Source of the DNA: Bacteroides acidifaciens
Lineage (GTDB): Bacteria > Bacteroidota > Bacteroidia > Bacteroidales > Bacteroidaceae
Reading direction: 5' to 3'
DNA length: 64,000 nucleotides
Assembly (NCBI RefSeq): GCF_903181435.1
Contig: NZ_CAEUHO010000001.1
Coordinates: 930,001-994,000, forward strand
This document shows, piece by piece, positions 8,631-18,117 of this stretch; the first letter of the stretch is position 1; each line of letters begins with the position of its first letter. The translations under genes were made by a program, and so were the position numbers. Below the pieces are notes generated by a model, which did no database searches, was not told where the DNA came from, and saw only the letters and a list, made by a program, of their open reading frames with translations.

Positions 8631-8819
8631 AAATGTATGATAAGGGATAGTTTGTGCAGCATTCTGCTTGCGAAGGGCAACGTCCACCACATTGATATGC
8701 AGATGACCAATTTGGAATTCACGCCCCATGCTCGCAAAGGCGGCATAGTTCTTTCTGCCCCAATAGCGGAAACGGGAAAGGAGAGTGCGTGTGGTCTGTA
8801 TATGGTGTTGTCTCTTCAT
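8631..8819 (-). other. 63-codon in-frame leader preceding bioBA
   Basis: From ATG 8819 there are 63 sense codons in frame with bioBA and no stop. The peptide is basic and aromatic, with [17 protein letters not shown] in the middle, unlike BioB N-termini. The predicted promoter at 8851-8880 places the transcript start about 25 nt before this ATG, so this is the first AUG a ribosome would meet. It may be translated as an N-terminal extension of BioBA or act as a leader. The window alone does not decide which. Confidence 0.45.
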
Positions 8820-8850
8820 CAGGTTCTTGTTTTTAAAGGAAAGAACGGGG

Positions 8851-8880
8851 CAAATGTACAAAGATTCTTTGGATAAGCAA
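8851..8880 (-). promoter_or_regulatory. Predicted sigma-AB type promoter of the biotin operon
   Basis: On the minus strand TTG (8880-8878) is followed after 19 nt by TACATTTG (8858-8851), matching the Bacteroides -33/-7 consensus TTG...TAnnTTTG. It lies in the gap between the DUF4421 gene and bioBA and points into bioBA. No biotin-responsive site was recognised beside it. Confidence 0.6.
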
Positions 8881-8910
8881 GCAAGTCGGGGATTTCTGAT
8901 GTATGCATTT

Positions 8911-10017
8911 TTATTTCTTCTTCCTGTATTCTTTGCGTAAATGGAAGTTGAAGCCCGCATATACCTGAAGTGTACCGAATCCGTTGTCAAGAGAGAAATT
9001 GTTCCGGTGATAATTATAGTTTTTTCCAACAAAGGACGAGCCGACAAAATACTTTCCGTTATTGTAGACAATGCCTGCACGAACCAGAAAGTCGAGATTG
9101 AACTTGCTGTACCATTGTTTTCCTTCGTGAGTTTCCGCGTCTACATCAGAAGCCTTATAAGCAATGGCGGGAGTGAGAGAGATGCACGCCAGACAATTGC
9201 GTGCGAATACCCAGTTGTAGGCATAACCGAAACTGATATTGGCATTGGTATATTTTATCTTGTTGACTTTCATTCCGGGGTTCATTCTCTTCTGTATATA
9301 TTCCGGTAGTTGCTGATAATCAAAATCGAGATTATGTTTGGAGATAGAGAAACCTGCAATGAATGTTCCGGCATTGCGCCTTTGGTTGGTCGACTGGCTG
9401 AAAGCGGCAGGATAGGAAAACTTCCGGTTGTTGAATATATAATATAAATTCAGCCCTTTGATATCCACTTTCAGCCCGTTGAATTTTTCGGAATAATCGG
9501 AAGGTATCTCGTCATAGAATCCCTTGATTTTGTGAATCTTGTAATTGTTACCCGTACGGCGGTAGAAGATGTCTACGCCCAACTTGGAACTGTATAGGCT
9601 TAAATCAAATTCTGTCCCTCTATTTTTCCGGTTTGTCTTGCGATAAATATCATCGACATCGACAGACCAACCTAGGAAAATCCATCTCCAACCGAAATAT
9701 AATCCTATCTTGTTATGTGGATTAGGAGAAAAACTGAGTTTCTGTGGTTGGGGTAACTCACTGGTGACCGAGTAATATTCGAAGTTACTGAAATGAGTAA
9801 CCATCAGCGCATAATTATATCGGTTGGGACTGATATAGAGCGTATCAAAATCACTGAAGTTCATGAATTTCTTGATAGCTCTTTTAAAGGCACCCGGTCG
9901 GGTGGATGCGAGTGAATCGGTTTCTATATTGTCATTCATAAGACTGTCTCTCTTTTCGGTCTGCGCCTGTAAAGAGAGTGACAGTAGCAAAAAGAAAAAT
10001 AGAATCATCCGTTTCAT
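8911..10017 (-). CDS. DUF4421 family outer-membrane protein
   Basis: A 368-residue protein beginning with a signal peptide ([19 protein letters not shown]). The body alternates aromatic and polar residues and has repeated [18 protein letters not shown] segments, typical of an outer-membrane beta-barrel of the DUF4421 family found in Bacteroidales. The function of the family is unknown. An in-frame ATG at 10059 would add 14 residues before the signal peptide; 10017 gives a proper signal sequence. It ends about 90 bp before bioBA, with the bio promoter between, so it is probably a separate transcript. Confidence 0.8.
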   Translation of the reverse strand: MKRMILFFFLLLSLSLQAQTEKRDSLMNDNIETDSLASTRPGAFKRAIKKFMNFSDFDTLYISPNRYNYALMVTHFSNFEYYSVTSELPQPQKLSFSPNPHNKIGLYFGWRWIFLGWSVDVDDIYRKTNRKNRGTEFDLSLYSSKLGVDIFYRRTGNNYKIHKIKGFYDEIPSDYSEKFNGLKVDIKGLNLYYIFNNRKFSYPAAFSQSTNQRRNAGTFIAGFSISKHNLDFDYQQLPEYIQKRMNPGMKVNKIKYTNANISFGYAYNWVFARNCLACISLTPAIAYKASDVDAETHEGKQWYSKFNLDFLVRAGIVYNNGKYFVGSSFVGKNYNYHRNNFSLDNGFGTLQVYAGFNFHLRKEYRKKK

Positions 10018-10180
10018 CATGAGGTTCTTTGTTACCGTTATAGATGTTGTTCGTTTCACGAAAGTACTATCTTTCGCTGATTTATGCTAACAATCATCTA
10101 AAAAATGTTTCGTTTCCTAAACAAAAAACTTCTGTATACTGTTAGTTACAGCAAGCAAATAAATCTTAAGCCACAAAATT

Positions 10181-13100
10181 ATGAGAATCTATTTACGTTT
10201 ATTAGCAGTGTTTCTGCTGCTTTTCGCAGGAAATATGTATGCGGATGCACAGCAGGAAAAACGCGTGACGGGCACAGTCAGTTCCGAAGGGGAACCTCTG
10301 CCCGGTGTATCCGTCCAACTGAAAGGAGCCTCTTCCGGCACCATTACCGATATTGACGGAAATTACTCTATCGAAGCTCCAGTCAATGGTACGTTAGTTT
10401 TCCGCTTTGTAGGAATGAAGACGGTGGAACAACCGGTCAATAACCGGAATGTGATTAACGTCACGTTGGCCTCCGAAAGTAAGGAGTTGGAAGAAGTGAT
10501 GGTAGTAGCCTATGCTACCGCCAAGAAATACAGCTTTACCGGAGCTGCCTCAACAATGAAGGCGGGAGAAATTGATAAGTTGCAGACTTCCAGCGTATCA
10601 CGTGTATTGGAAGGCACTGTATCCGGTGTGCAGGCGAGTGCGGCAAGCGGTCAGCCGGGTACGGATGCGGAAATCCGTATTCGTGGTATCGGCTCTATCA
10701 ATGCTTCCAGTGCTCCACTGTATGTGGTGGACGGTGTTCCGTTCGACGGTAGCGTCAACTCTATCAATCCCGATGATATATCTTCAATGACTGTCCTGAA
10801 AGATGCCGCGTCGGCTGCCTTGTATGGTTCCCGTGGTGCGAATGGCGTGATTATCATCACAACCAAGCAGGGACAACAGGACTCAAAGGCAACGGTAAAA
10901 GTGAAAGCCTCTTTGGGAGGTTCCAACCGGGCTGTCCGTGATTACGACCGTGTCAGCACGAACCAGTACTTTGAACTGTATTGGGAAGCACTGCGCAATC
11001 AGTATGCCAAAAGCTCGGATTATACTCCCGCAACTGCCGCCGCACAGGCTTCCAAGGAATTGGTAACGAAACTAATGGGAGGAGGTCCCAACCCTTACGG
11101 AACGCAATATGCACAGCCCGTAGGTACGGACGGAAAACTGGTAGCGGGAGCCCGTCCGTTATGGGATACCGATTGGAGCGATGCCATGGAACAACAGGCA
11201 CTTCGCACAGAACTGAACTTGAGCGTTTCTGGCGGCGGTAAAGCCAATCAGTATTTCTTTTCCGCCGGATACTTGAATGATAAGGGTATCGCGCTCGAAT
11301 CCGGTTACCAGCGTTTTAACCTTCGTTCGAATATTACCAGCGAAATGACTTCCTGGCTGAAAGGTGGCATCAATCTTAGTTTCGCCCACTCTATGCAGAA
11401 TTATCCGGTATCATCGGACTCTAAAACCAGTAATGTGATTACAGCGGGACGTACAATGCCCGGTTTTTATCCGATGTATGAAATGAATACCGACGGAAGC
11501 TATAAACTGGATGATAATGGAAACCGGATTTACGATTTCGGCTCTTACCGTCCTTCCGGGTCTATGGCGAACTGGAACTTGCCCGCCACTTTACCTTTGG
11601 ACAAATCGGAGCGGATGAAGGATGAAGTTTCCGGTCGTACTTTTCTGGAAGCTACGATTATAGAAGGATTGAAATTCAAGACTAGCTTCAATTTCGACTT
11701 GATAAACTACAATACGTTGGATTATACAAATCCGAAGCTAGGCCCTGCCAAGGAAAACGGTGGTGGCTCCAGTCGGTTGAACACCCGTACTTTCTCTTGG
11801 ACATGGAATAATATTGCCACGTATGACAAGACAATCGGTGAACATCATTTCAATGTCCTTGCCGGTATGGAGGCTTATTCTTACCGGTATGACGAACTGA
11901 CGGCTTCACGCTCTAAAATGGCGTTACCCGATATGCCGGAACTGGTAGTCGGTTCGCAATTGACTGGTGGTTCGGGTTATCGCATCGACTATTCTTTGGT
12001 CGGTTATCTTACCCAGTTGCTCTATGACTATCAGAATAAGTATTTCTTCTCCGCCTCTTATCGTCGCGATGGTTCTTCCCGTTTTGCACCGGAAACTCGT
12101 TGGGGAAACTTCTGGTCATTGGGTGCTTCATGGCGTGTCGACCGTGAGAACTTTATGGCTTCTACTTCCGACTGGCTTTCTGCCTTGACGTTGAAAATGA
12201 GTTATGGTGCACAGGGAAATGATAATCTGGGTACGTATTATGCAAGCAAAGGACTTTATACCATTGTCTCCAACCTGGGTGAGAATGCGTTGGTTTCCGA
12301 CCGCATCGCTACTCCGAACCTGAAGTGGGAGACGAACCTGAACTTTAATGTCGGTGTCGACTTCTCCTTGTTTAACAACCGTTTCTCCGGTTCATTTGAT
12401 TTCTTTACACGCCGTTCGAAAGATTTGCTCTATTCCCGTCCGATAGCTCCTTCTTTGGGATATGGCTCTATTGACGAGAATGTAGGGGCGTTAAAAAATA
12501 CGGGTATTGAAATGGTGCTGAACGGAACAATCATCAATCAGAACGGTTGGGTATGGAAACTGGGCATGAATCTGACGCATTATAAGAATAAAGTAACGGA
12601 ACTCCCTTTGAAGGATATGCCGCAAAGCGGAGTGAACAAGCTCCAGGTAGGTCGTTCGGTCTATGATTTTTATATGAAAGAATGGGCTGGAGTAAACCCG
12701 GAGAATGGCGACCCGCTTTGGTATATGGATATGAAGGACGAAAATGACAAGGTGATTGGGCGTACCACGACTAATGATTATGCTTCTGCCACTTATTATT
12801 ATGTCAATAAGTCTTCTCTGCCAAAGGTTTATGGTGGTTTTAATACTTCTCTTTCCTGGAAAGGCATTGAACTGTCGGCTATCTTCGCATACAGTGTCGG
12901 TGGATACATCTACAACCGTGACGTTACGATGATTCTGCATAACGGAAGTCTCGAAGGACGCGACTGGTCGACTGAAATTCTGCGGCGTTGGACACCGGAC
13001 AACCGCTATACGGATGTCCCGGCTCTGAGCACTACTTCCAATAACTGGAACTCGGCTTCCACCCGTTTCTTGCAAAACAATTCTTATATGAGATTGAAGA

Positions 13101-13303
13101 ATCTGACAATCTCTTATAATTTGCCGAAACAATGGATTAGCAAACTGGCATTGAGCAGTGTGCAGATTTACGTGCAGGGAGACAACTTGTTTACTATTCA
13201 CCGTAACCAGGGACTTGACCCCGAACAGGGAATCACGGGTATTACTTATTACCGTTATCCGGCTATGCGAACCATTTCCGGTGGTATTAATCTTTCTTTC
13301 TAA
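10181..13303 (+). CDS. SusC/RagA family TonB-dependent outer-membrane receptor
   Basis: A 1040-residue receptor: signal peptide (to about residue 24), a carboxypeptidase-D-like plug extension (VTGTVSSEGEPLPGVSVQLKG), a TonB plug with YVVDGVPFDG and LKDAASAALYGSRGANGVIIITTKQG, then a 22-strand barrel ending in the C-terminal phenylalanine (GGINLSF). It forms with the following SusD a ligand-import complex in the outer membrane. The two genes are 14 bp apart. No glycoside hydrolase, peptidase, sensor or anti-sigma gene accompanies them, so the substrate cannot be named; glycan or peptide are both possible. Confidence 0.95.
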   Translation: MRIYLRLLAVFLLLFAGNMYADAQQEKRVTGTVSSEGEPLPGVSVQLKGASSGTITDIDGNYSIEAPVNGTLVFRFVGMKTVEQPVNNRNVINVTLASESKELEEVMVVAYATAKKYSFTGAASTMKAGEIDKLQTSSVSRVLEGTVSGVQASAASGQPGTDAEIRIRGIGSINASSAPLYVVDGVPFDGSVNSINPDDISSMTVLKDAASAALYGSRGANGVIIITTKQGQQDSKATVKVKASLGGSNRAVRDYDRVSTNQYFELYWEALRNQYAKSSDYTPATAAAQASKELVTKLMGGGPNPYGTQYAQPVGTDGKLVAGARPLWDTDWSDAMEQQALRTELNLSVSGGGKANQYFFSAGYLNDKGIALESGYQRFNLRSNITSEMTSWLKGGINLSFAHSMQNYPVSSDSKTSNVITAGRTMPGFYPMYEMNTDGSYKLDDNGNRIYDFGSYRPSGSMANWNLPATLPLDKSERMKDEVSGRTFLEATIIEGLKFKTSFNFDLINYNTLDYTNPKLGPAKENGGGSSRLNTRTFSWTWNNIATYDKTIGEHHFNVLAGMEAYSYRYDELTASRSKMALPDMPELVVGSQLTGGSGYRIDYSLVGYLTQLLYDYQNKYFFSASYRRDGSSRFAPETRWGNFWSLGASWRVDRENFMASTSDWLSALTLKMSYGAQGNDNLGTYYASKGLYTIVSNLGENALVSDRIATPNLKWETNLNFNVGVDFSLFNNRFSGSFDFFTRRSKDLLYSRPIAPSLGYGSIDENVGALKNTGIEMVLNGTIINQNGWVWKLGMNLTHYKNKVTELPLKDMPQSGVNKLQVGRSVYDFYMKEWAGVNPENGDPLWYMDMKDENDKVIGRTTTNDYASATYYYVNKSSLPKVYGGFNTSLSWKGIELSAIFAYSVGGYIYNRDVTMILHNGSLEGRDWSTEILRRWTPDNRYTDVPALSTTSNNWNSASTRFLQNNSYMRLKNLTISYNLPKQWISKLALSSVQIYVQGDNLFTIHRNQGLDPEQGITGITYYRYPAMRTISGGINLSF

Positions 13304-13317
13304 AATTAGATGATGAT

Positions 13318-14799
13318 ATGAAAAAGATAAAAACTCAATCTATACTTACTGCTGTTGTCGGGTTATTGCTGACAACAAGTTGCAGCAGTAGCTTTTTGGA
13401 CAAGGAACCTACGGATGCGGTAAGTTCCGACCAGGTTTCGGTTCCCGAAAATGCGGAACGTCTCTTTAACGGAGCATGGTATAACTTGTTTGAATACGGA
13501 ACGACGTATGCGAATATCGGATATAGGGCGCTTCAATGCCAGGATGATATGATGGCGAGCGATGTGGTCTCCCGTCCGAAATATGGTTTCAACTCCTCGT
13601 ATCAGTTCAATGATGTGGCTATTCCTTCTGACGGACGAACTTCTTTTGCCTGGTATCTGATGTATAAGACGATAGACAACTGTAACACAGCGATTGCTAT
13701 TGAAGGAGATTCTGAAGAACTCCGGCAGGCACAGGGGCAGGCATTGGCATTGCGTGCTTTTTGTTACCTGCATTTGGTGCAGCACTATCAGTTTACTTAC
13801 TTGAAGGATAAGGATGCGCCATGTGTACCTGTTTATACGGAACCGACAACGAGTGCTACCGTTCCGAAAGCCAAATCGACAGTCGCACAAGTATATCAGC
13901 GTATCTTTGATGATTTGAATCTTGCGCAAGATTATTTGAAAGAATATGTACGCAAGGGAGACGGGCAGAAATTCAAGCCGAATATGGATGTTATCAATGG
14001 CCTTCTGGCGCGTGCCTATCTGTTGACAGGACAGTGGGAAGAAGCTGCGAAAGCTGCCGAAGCTGCCCGTAAAGGGTATTCGCTGATGACTACTACTGCG
14101 GAATATGAGGGTTTTAATAATATATCCAATAAGGAATGGATATGGGGCTCGCCGCAGACACTTTCCCAATCGGATGCAAGTTATAATTTCTACTATTTGG
14201 ATGCCACTTATGTAGGTGCTTACAGTAGCTTCATGGCAGATCCGCATTTAATGGATACATTCACAAAAGATGACATTCGTCTGCCGCTATTCCAGTGGAT
14301 GCGTGAGGGATATTTGGGATATAAGAAGTTCCATATGCGTTCGGACGATACGGCTGACTTGGTATTGATGCGTGCTGCTGAAATGTATCTGATAGAGGCG
14401 GAAGCGAAAGCACGTGGCGGAGTGGCGTTAGAACAGGCTGTTATTCCTTTGAATACGTTGCGTGAAGCTCGCAATGCAGGTGATTATGATGTGACAGGAA
14501 AATCGAAAGAAGAAGTTATCGATGAAATTCTGATGGAACGCCGTCGGGAACTGTGGGGAGAAGGTTTCGGCATTACGGATATTCTTCGTACCCAAAAAGC
14601 GGTGGAACGTACAGCTCTGTCGGAAGATGAACAAAAGGCGGAAGTGGATTGTTGGCAGGAAGGCGGCACCTTTGCAAAACGGAATCCGCTGGGACACTGG
14701 TTCCTTCGTTTCCCGAATGGTAAGCCATTCACAGAGAATAGCACTTACTATCTGTACGCTATTCCCGAAAAAGAAATAAACGCTAATCCAAATTTATAA
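13318..14799 (+). CDS. RagB/SusD family nutrient-uptake lipoprotein
   Basis: A 493-residue surface lipoprotein with a type II signal peptide (lipobox LTTSC, Cys at about residue 21) followed by SSSFLDKEPTDAV, the usual start of mature SusD proteins. TPR-like helical segments (RAYLLTGQWEEAAKAAEAAR) and the C-terminal SusD region (NTLREARNAG, MERRRELWGEGFGITDILR) are clear. It caps the SusC barrel and binds ligand. An intrinsic terminator follows at 14839-14877, so the operon appears to contain only these two genes. Confidence 0.95.
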   Translation: MKKIKTQSILTAVVGLLLTTSCSSSFLDKEPTDAVSSDQVSVPENAERLFNGAWYNLFEYGTTYANIGYRALQCQDDMMASDVVSRPKYGFNSSYQFNDVAIPSDGRTSFAWYLMYKTIDNCNTAIAIEGDSEELRQAQGQALALRAFCYLHLVQHYQFTYLKDKDAPCVPVYTEPTTSATVPKAKSTVAQVYQRIFDDLNLAQDYLKEYVRKGDGQKFKPNMDVINGLLARAYLLTGQWEEAAKAAEAARKGYSLMTTTAEYEGFNNISNKEWIWGSPQTLSQSDASYNFYYLDATYVGAYSSFMADPHLMDTFTKDDIRLPLFQWMREGYLGYKKFHMRSDDTADLVLMRAAEMYLIEAEAKARGGVALEQAVIPLNTLREARNAGDYDVTGKSKEEVIDEILMERRRELWGEGFGITDILRTQKAVERTALSEDEQKAEVDCWQEGGTFAKRNPLGHWFLRFPNGKPFTENSTYYLYAIPEKEINANPNL

Positions 14800-14838
14800 A
14801 TAGCTCTCTTAATTTTTTGACTTTGCCCTTAACTTGTA

Positions 14839-14877
14839 GACCGGTATACGTCGTGATGACGAATACCGGTCGTTTTA
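14839..14877 (+). terminator. Intrinsic terminator after the SusC/SusD pair
   Basis: GACCGGTAT (14839-14847) pairs with ATACCGGTC (14863-14871) and is followed by GTTTTATTATTT. It lies 40 bp after the SusD stop. Confidence 0.8.
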
Positions 14878-14881
14878 TTAT

Positions 14882-16084
14882 TTATATTCTCTGTTTCTTC
14901 AAATTAGGCAAAAAGAATGTGACCAATCCTAGTAGCGGCATATAAGCACAGATGTTATATACATATTCAATACTCGTTTTATCCGCTAAATTACCGAGTA
15001 CGGCAGATGCTACACCAGCCACTCCAAATGAAAATCCAAAGAATAACCCTGATATTAATCCGAGCTTGGTAGGAAGCAATTCCTGTGCATAAAGCAATAT
15101 GGCAGGAAAAGCGGAAGAAAGCATCAATCCCACACAGAAGCTAAGGATAATAGTCCACATCAAATTAGCATGTGGCATTAGTAAACTGAACGGGGCAGCT
15201 CCCAAAATTGAAGCCCAAATAACATACTTCCGACCAATACGGTCACCTACCGGACCACCAATCAGCGTTCCGATAGCAGTAGCAACTAAGAAAATAAATA
15301 AATATAGTTGCGAATCCTGTACCGTAACATTGAATTTATGAATCAGATAGAATGTATAATAGCTGGTCAGACTCGCCATATAGATATATTTCGAGAAAAT
15401 CAGAATCAGCAATATCGCGATTGAAAGGGCTGTCTTATCCATAGGCAAAGGTAGATGAACCGGTTTTCTGACACTGACAGTCTGAGCCTTCATCCGGTTG
15501 AGATAAGACTTATACCATTTGCATATCGGATACATGACAGCAATAGCTGCCAATGCGACAAATGCAAATATAAGAAGGTGTTGTCTTCCATAAGGTGCAA
15601 CCAGCAGGGCTACCAATAAAGGCCCTAATGAACCGCCGAAGTTGCCACCTACCTGAAAGAGTGATTGTGCTAGTCCGCGTTTTCCACCCGAAGCAAGGAA
15701 TGTGATGCGCGAGGCTTCCGGGTGCAATACGGAAGAACCGATTCCGATTAAGAATACGGACAGTAGTATCCAATAAAGATTATCAGAAAAAGCTAAGTTT
15801 ATCAGTCCTATCATAGTGAAACTCATTCCGATAGGCAATGACCATGCGACGGGATGTTTGTCGAAGATAATTCCTGTAATCGGCTGAAAGACCGAAGCGG
15901 AAAGTTGATAAACCAATGTTATCAGTCCGATTTGAGCGAAACTAAGTCCCAAATCATCTTTGAATAAAGGATAAGAGGCGGATAAAACCGACTGCAAAAG
16001 GTCATTGAGGCAATGTGAAAGACTCAATACAATTAAAATAGAGAATGTGATTTTTCCTACGGGTTGTTCCTGATTCTGTACCAT
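14882..16084 (-). CDS. MFS transporter of the fosmidomycin-resistance (Fsr) family
   Basis: A 400-residue inner-membrane protein with about 12 hydrophobic segments. The N-terminal region (LSLSHCLNDLLQSVLSASYPLFKDDLGLSF) and GDRIGRKYVIWASILGAAP loop match the Fsr/YfnC branch of the major facilitator superfamily. Members export fosmidomycin and other drugs in enterobacteria, but the physiological substrate here is unknown. Start ATG 16084 is preferred over the longer frame from 16153, because a promoter-like TACCTTTG lies at 16125-16132 between the two. Confidence 0.85.
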   Translation of the reverse strand: MVQNQEQPVGKITFSILIVLSLSHCLNDLLQSVLSASYPLFKDDLGLSFAQIGLITLVYQLSASVFQPITGIIFDKHPVAWSLPIGMSFTMIGLINLAFSDNLYWILLSVFLIGIGSSVLHPEASRITFLASGGKRGLAQSLFQVGGNFGGSLGPLLVALLVAPYGRQHLLIFAFVALAAIAVMYPICKWYKSYLNRMKAQTVSVRKPVHLPLPMDKTALSIAILLILIFSKYIYMASLTSYYTFYLIHKFNVTVQDSQLYLFIFLVATAIGTLIGGPVGDRIGRKYVIWASILGAAPFSLLMPHANLMWTIILSFCVGLMLSSAFPAILLYAQELLPTKLGLISGLFFGFSFGVAGVASAVLGNLADKTSIEYVYNICAYMPLLGLVTFFLPNLKKQRI

Positions 16085-16124
16085 AAATACCTGTTCTTTA
16101 AAGATGTTCCTGAAAAATTGGCTG

Positions 16125-16153
16125 CAAAGGTACGTAAACTTCCCGTTTCTCAA
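16125..16153 (-). promoter_or_regulatory. Predicted promoter of the MFS gene
   Basis: On the minus strand TTG (16153-16151), 18-nt spacer, then TACCTTTG (16132-16125), close to the Bacteroides consensus. It lies about 40 nt upstream of ATG 16084. Confidence 0.5.
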
Positions 16154-16360
16154 TATATTTGCTATGATTAATTCTGAATGATATGAAGAAAGTCTCTATA
16201 ATAAAACCCTAAGACTAAGGATTGTAAATAGTCGTTAATTCATTTTTGACTGACTGAACCATTCGTCATACCTGCTGTTGTTAAATAAAAAAGGTTATTT
16301 TCAAAATCCAAATAAGTATTTTATATAATTTATTTTTAATCTAAAAAACTGAACTTAATT

Positions 16361-16648
16361 ATGGAATGTAGACATGGAAATTTCTGGATTGGACTTGGAA
16401 TAGGTTCTATCCTTGGTGCTGTTGCTTATCGTCTTTCACGTACCGCAAAAGCCAAACAACTGGAAAGTAAAATTTATGACGCTATCCACCGCATTGGTCG
16501 CGACGCTGAGGCGGCAGCAGCTTGTGCAGAGAAAAAAGCAATGAATCTTGGACTGAAAGCGGTAGAAACCGGAGCCGAAATTGCTGATAAATTGGCAACA
16601 GAAGCCGATAAGGTGGCTGGAAAAGCAAAAGAAAAGTGGGAAAAATAA
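16361..16648 (+). CDS. YtxH-like small glycine-zipper protein
   Basis: A 95-residue protein with an N-terminal hydrophobic glycine-zipper stretch (FWIGLGIGSILGAVAYRLS) and a long amphipathic, Ala/Lys/Glu-rich helical tail ending in KAKEKWEK. It resembles the YtxH group of small stress-related membrane proteins and is paralogous to the proteins at 45837 and 46271 in this window (all share a W/F-x-GLGVGSxIGAxxYRF-type opening). The role is unknown; envelope stress is a guess from relatives. It is monocistronic, closed by the terminator at 16658-16703. Confidence 0.75.
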   Translation: MECRHGNFWIGLGIGSILGAVAYRLSRTAKAKQLESKIYDAIHRIGRDAEAAAACAEKKAMNLGLKAVETGAEIADKLATEADKVAGKAKEKWEK

Positions 16649-16657
16649 TATTTCCAG

Positions 16658-16703
16658 AATTGGTAATCAGTTAATATGTAATTGATTACCAATTTCTTTT
16701 TTA
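16658..16703 (+). terminator. Intrinsic terminator after the YtxH-like gene
   Basis: AATTGGTAATCA (16658-16669) pairs perfectly with TGATTACCAATT (16683-16694), followed by TCTTTTTTACC. Confidence 0.8.
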
Positions 16704-16739
16704 CCATTTTATTCTTTTTCGTATACACTGAATATTGTC

Positions 16740-16755
16740 GTGTGTTCGTACACAC
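16740..16755. promoter_or_regulatory. LacI-type operator candidate O1
   Basis: GTGTGTTCGTACACAC is a near-perfect palindrome with a central CG, the usual form of LacI-family operators. It is about 270 bp upstream of the LacI-family gene and shares its half-site GTGTGT with the second palindrome at 16948. Confidence 0.5.
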
Positions 16756-16947
16756 TTTGCCACTTTCTCTATTCTTTTCTATCTTTTCCCGTGATAAAAA
16801 GTATTTCTTTTCCCCCCTTTACCTGCTTTCAGGAGTACTTTTTACTGATGATTTTAGCCTTTTTCTTATGTTTAACAACATGTGTATATTTGCTGTATTT
16901 GATATAAGTGTTTGATAATTAGTCTTATAATGTATTTGTGTTATTAT

Positions 16948-16963
16948 GTGTGTGCGCACACAC
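16948..16963. promoter_or_regulatory. LacI-type operator candidate O2
   Basis: GTGTGTGCGCACACAC is a perfect 16-bp palindrome with central CG, 62 bp before the start of the LacI-family gene. With O1, 208 bp upstream, it suggests autoregulation and possibly looping. Confidence 0.55.
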
Positions 16964-17024
16964 TATTGTTTAATTCAATAATTCATTTTACTTTTGTCAT
17001 CGAAAAACAAGATACTTATTAAGG

Positions 17025-18095
17025 ATGGACAAAGAATTCTCAAATATTCGTATTGTAGACATCGCTAAAATGGCAGGTGTCTCTGTCGGCACGGTGGATA
17101 GAGTCATTCATAATCGTGGACGGGTATCTGAAGAAAACAGGAAAAAGGTGCAGGCTATTTTGGAGATGGTTCATTATCAGCCTAATCTCATGGCACGTTC
17201 ATTGGCGTCCAAGAAACAGTATCACTTTGTCGCAATCACTCCGTCTTTTGCTCAGGGAGAGTATTGGGAAGCCATTTCAGAAGGCATTGATAAGGCTGCT
17301 TCCGAAATGGAGTCTTATAATATAACCATCACAAAGCTCTTTTTTGACCAGTATAACAACAAAACTTTTGATGATATAGTCCGTAATCTGTTGGATGAAA
17401 AGGTGGATGGTGTGTTAATCGCCACATTGTTTACCGATTCAGTTATCCGACTTTCGCGTGAACTCGACCGATTCGAAATTCCCTATATTTATGTCGATTC
17501 CAATATTGAGGGACAGCATCAACTAGCCTATTTCGGTACAGAATCTTATGATGCTGGAGTTATTGCCGCCAGGTTGTTGACAGACAGAATTTCTCCTGCT
17601 TCCGATATTCTTATGGCACGGATTATCCATAGCGGAAAGAATGACTCCAATCAGGGAAGAAACCGCAGGGAGGGATTTTGCCGTTATCTGAAAGAGATGG
17701 GATTCACCGGAAATCTGCATGAGGTGGAGTTGAAAATCAATGACTCGGTGTACAATTTCACGAAACTTGATGAAATCTTTGAATCAAATCCGAATATCGA
17801 AGGAGCTGTTATTTTTAATTCTACCTGCTATATTTTAGGGAATTACCTGAAAGTAAGAGCCATGCAGTCGGTAAAACTGGTAGGTTATGACCTTATAGAG
17901 AGAAATACACAGTTACTTTCGGAAGGAGTGATTACTGCATTGGTTGCGCAGCGTCCTGAAAGGCAGGGATACGAAGGAATTAAGTCCTTATGCAATCATC
18001 TGTTGTTCAAGCAACATTCTGAAAAGGTAAATCTTATGCCGATAGATATTCTGCTGAAAGAAAACCTGAAATATTATCTGAACAATAAACTATAA
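17025..18095 (+). CDS. LacI family transcriptional regulator (hexuronate type)
   Basis: A 356-residue repressor. The N-terminal helix-turn-helix (IRIVDIAKMAGVSVGTVDRVIHNRGRVS, residues ~8-35) and hinge (YQPNLMARSLASKK) are followed by a periplasmic-binding-protein-like effector domain (residues ~65-345). It is 22 bp upstream of an SDR mannonate reductase gene and in line with uxuA, so it probably senses a hexuronate intermediate and controls these genes. Two GTGTGT-NCGN-ACACAC palindromes upstream are good candidates for its own operators. The exact inducer is not visible. Confidence 0.9.
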   Translation: MDKEFSNIRIVDIAKMAGVSVGTVDRVIHNRGRVSEENRKKVQAILEMVHYQPNLMARSLASKKQYHFVAITPSFAQGEYWEAISEGIDKAASEMESYNITITKLFFDQYNNKTFDDIVRNLLDEKVDGVLIATLFTDSVIRLSRELDRFEIPYIYVDSNIEGQHQLAYFGTESYDAGVIAARLLTDRISPASDILMARIIHSGKNDSNQGRNRREGFCRYLKEMGFTGNLHEVELKINDSVYNFTKLDEIFESNPNIEGAVIFNSTCYILGNYLKVRAMQSVKLVGYDLIERNTQLLSEGVITALVAQRPERQGYEGIKSLCNHLLFKQHSEKVNLMPIDILLKENLKYYLNNKL

Positions 18096-18117
18096 ACATA
18101 ATAAATTTTTAGAAACC

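Noticed and set aside
6387..9080. Full 897-codon frame as the BioBA protein
   Set aside because: The extension beyond ATG 8819 runs across the predicted promoter and into the DUF4421 gene; homology starts at MTLQEI (8630).
12491..13201. 236-codon minus-strand ORF within the SusC gene
   Set aside because: Antisense shadow of a clearly conserved TonB-dependent receptor barrel.
13363..14247. 294-codon minus-strand ORF within the SusD gene
   Set aside because: Antisense shadow; the + strand shows a lipoprotein signal and SusD motifs.
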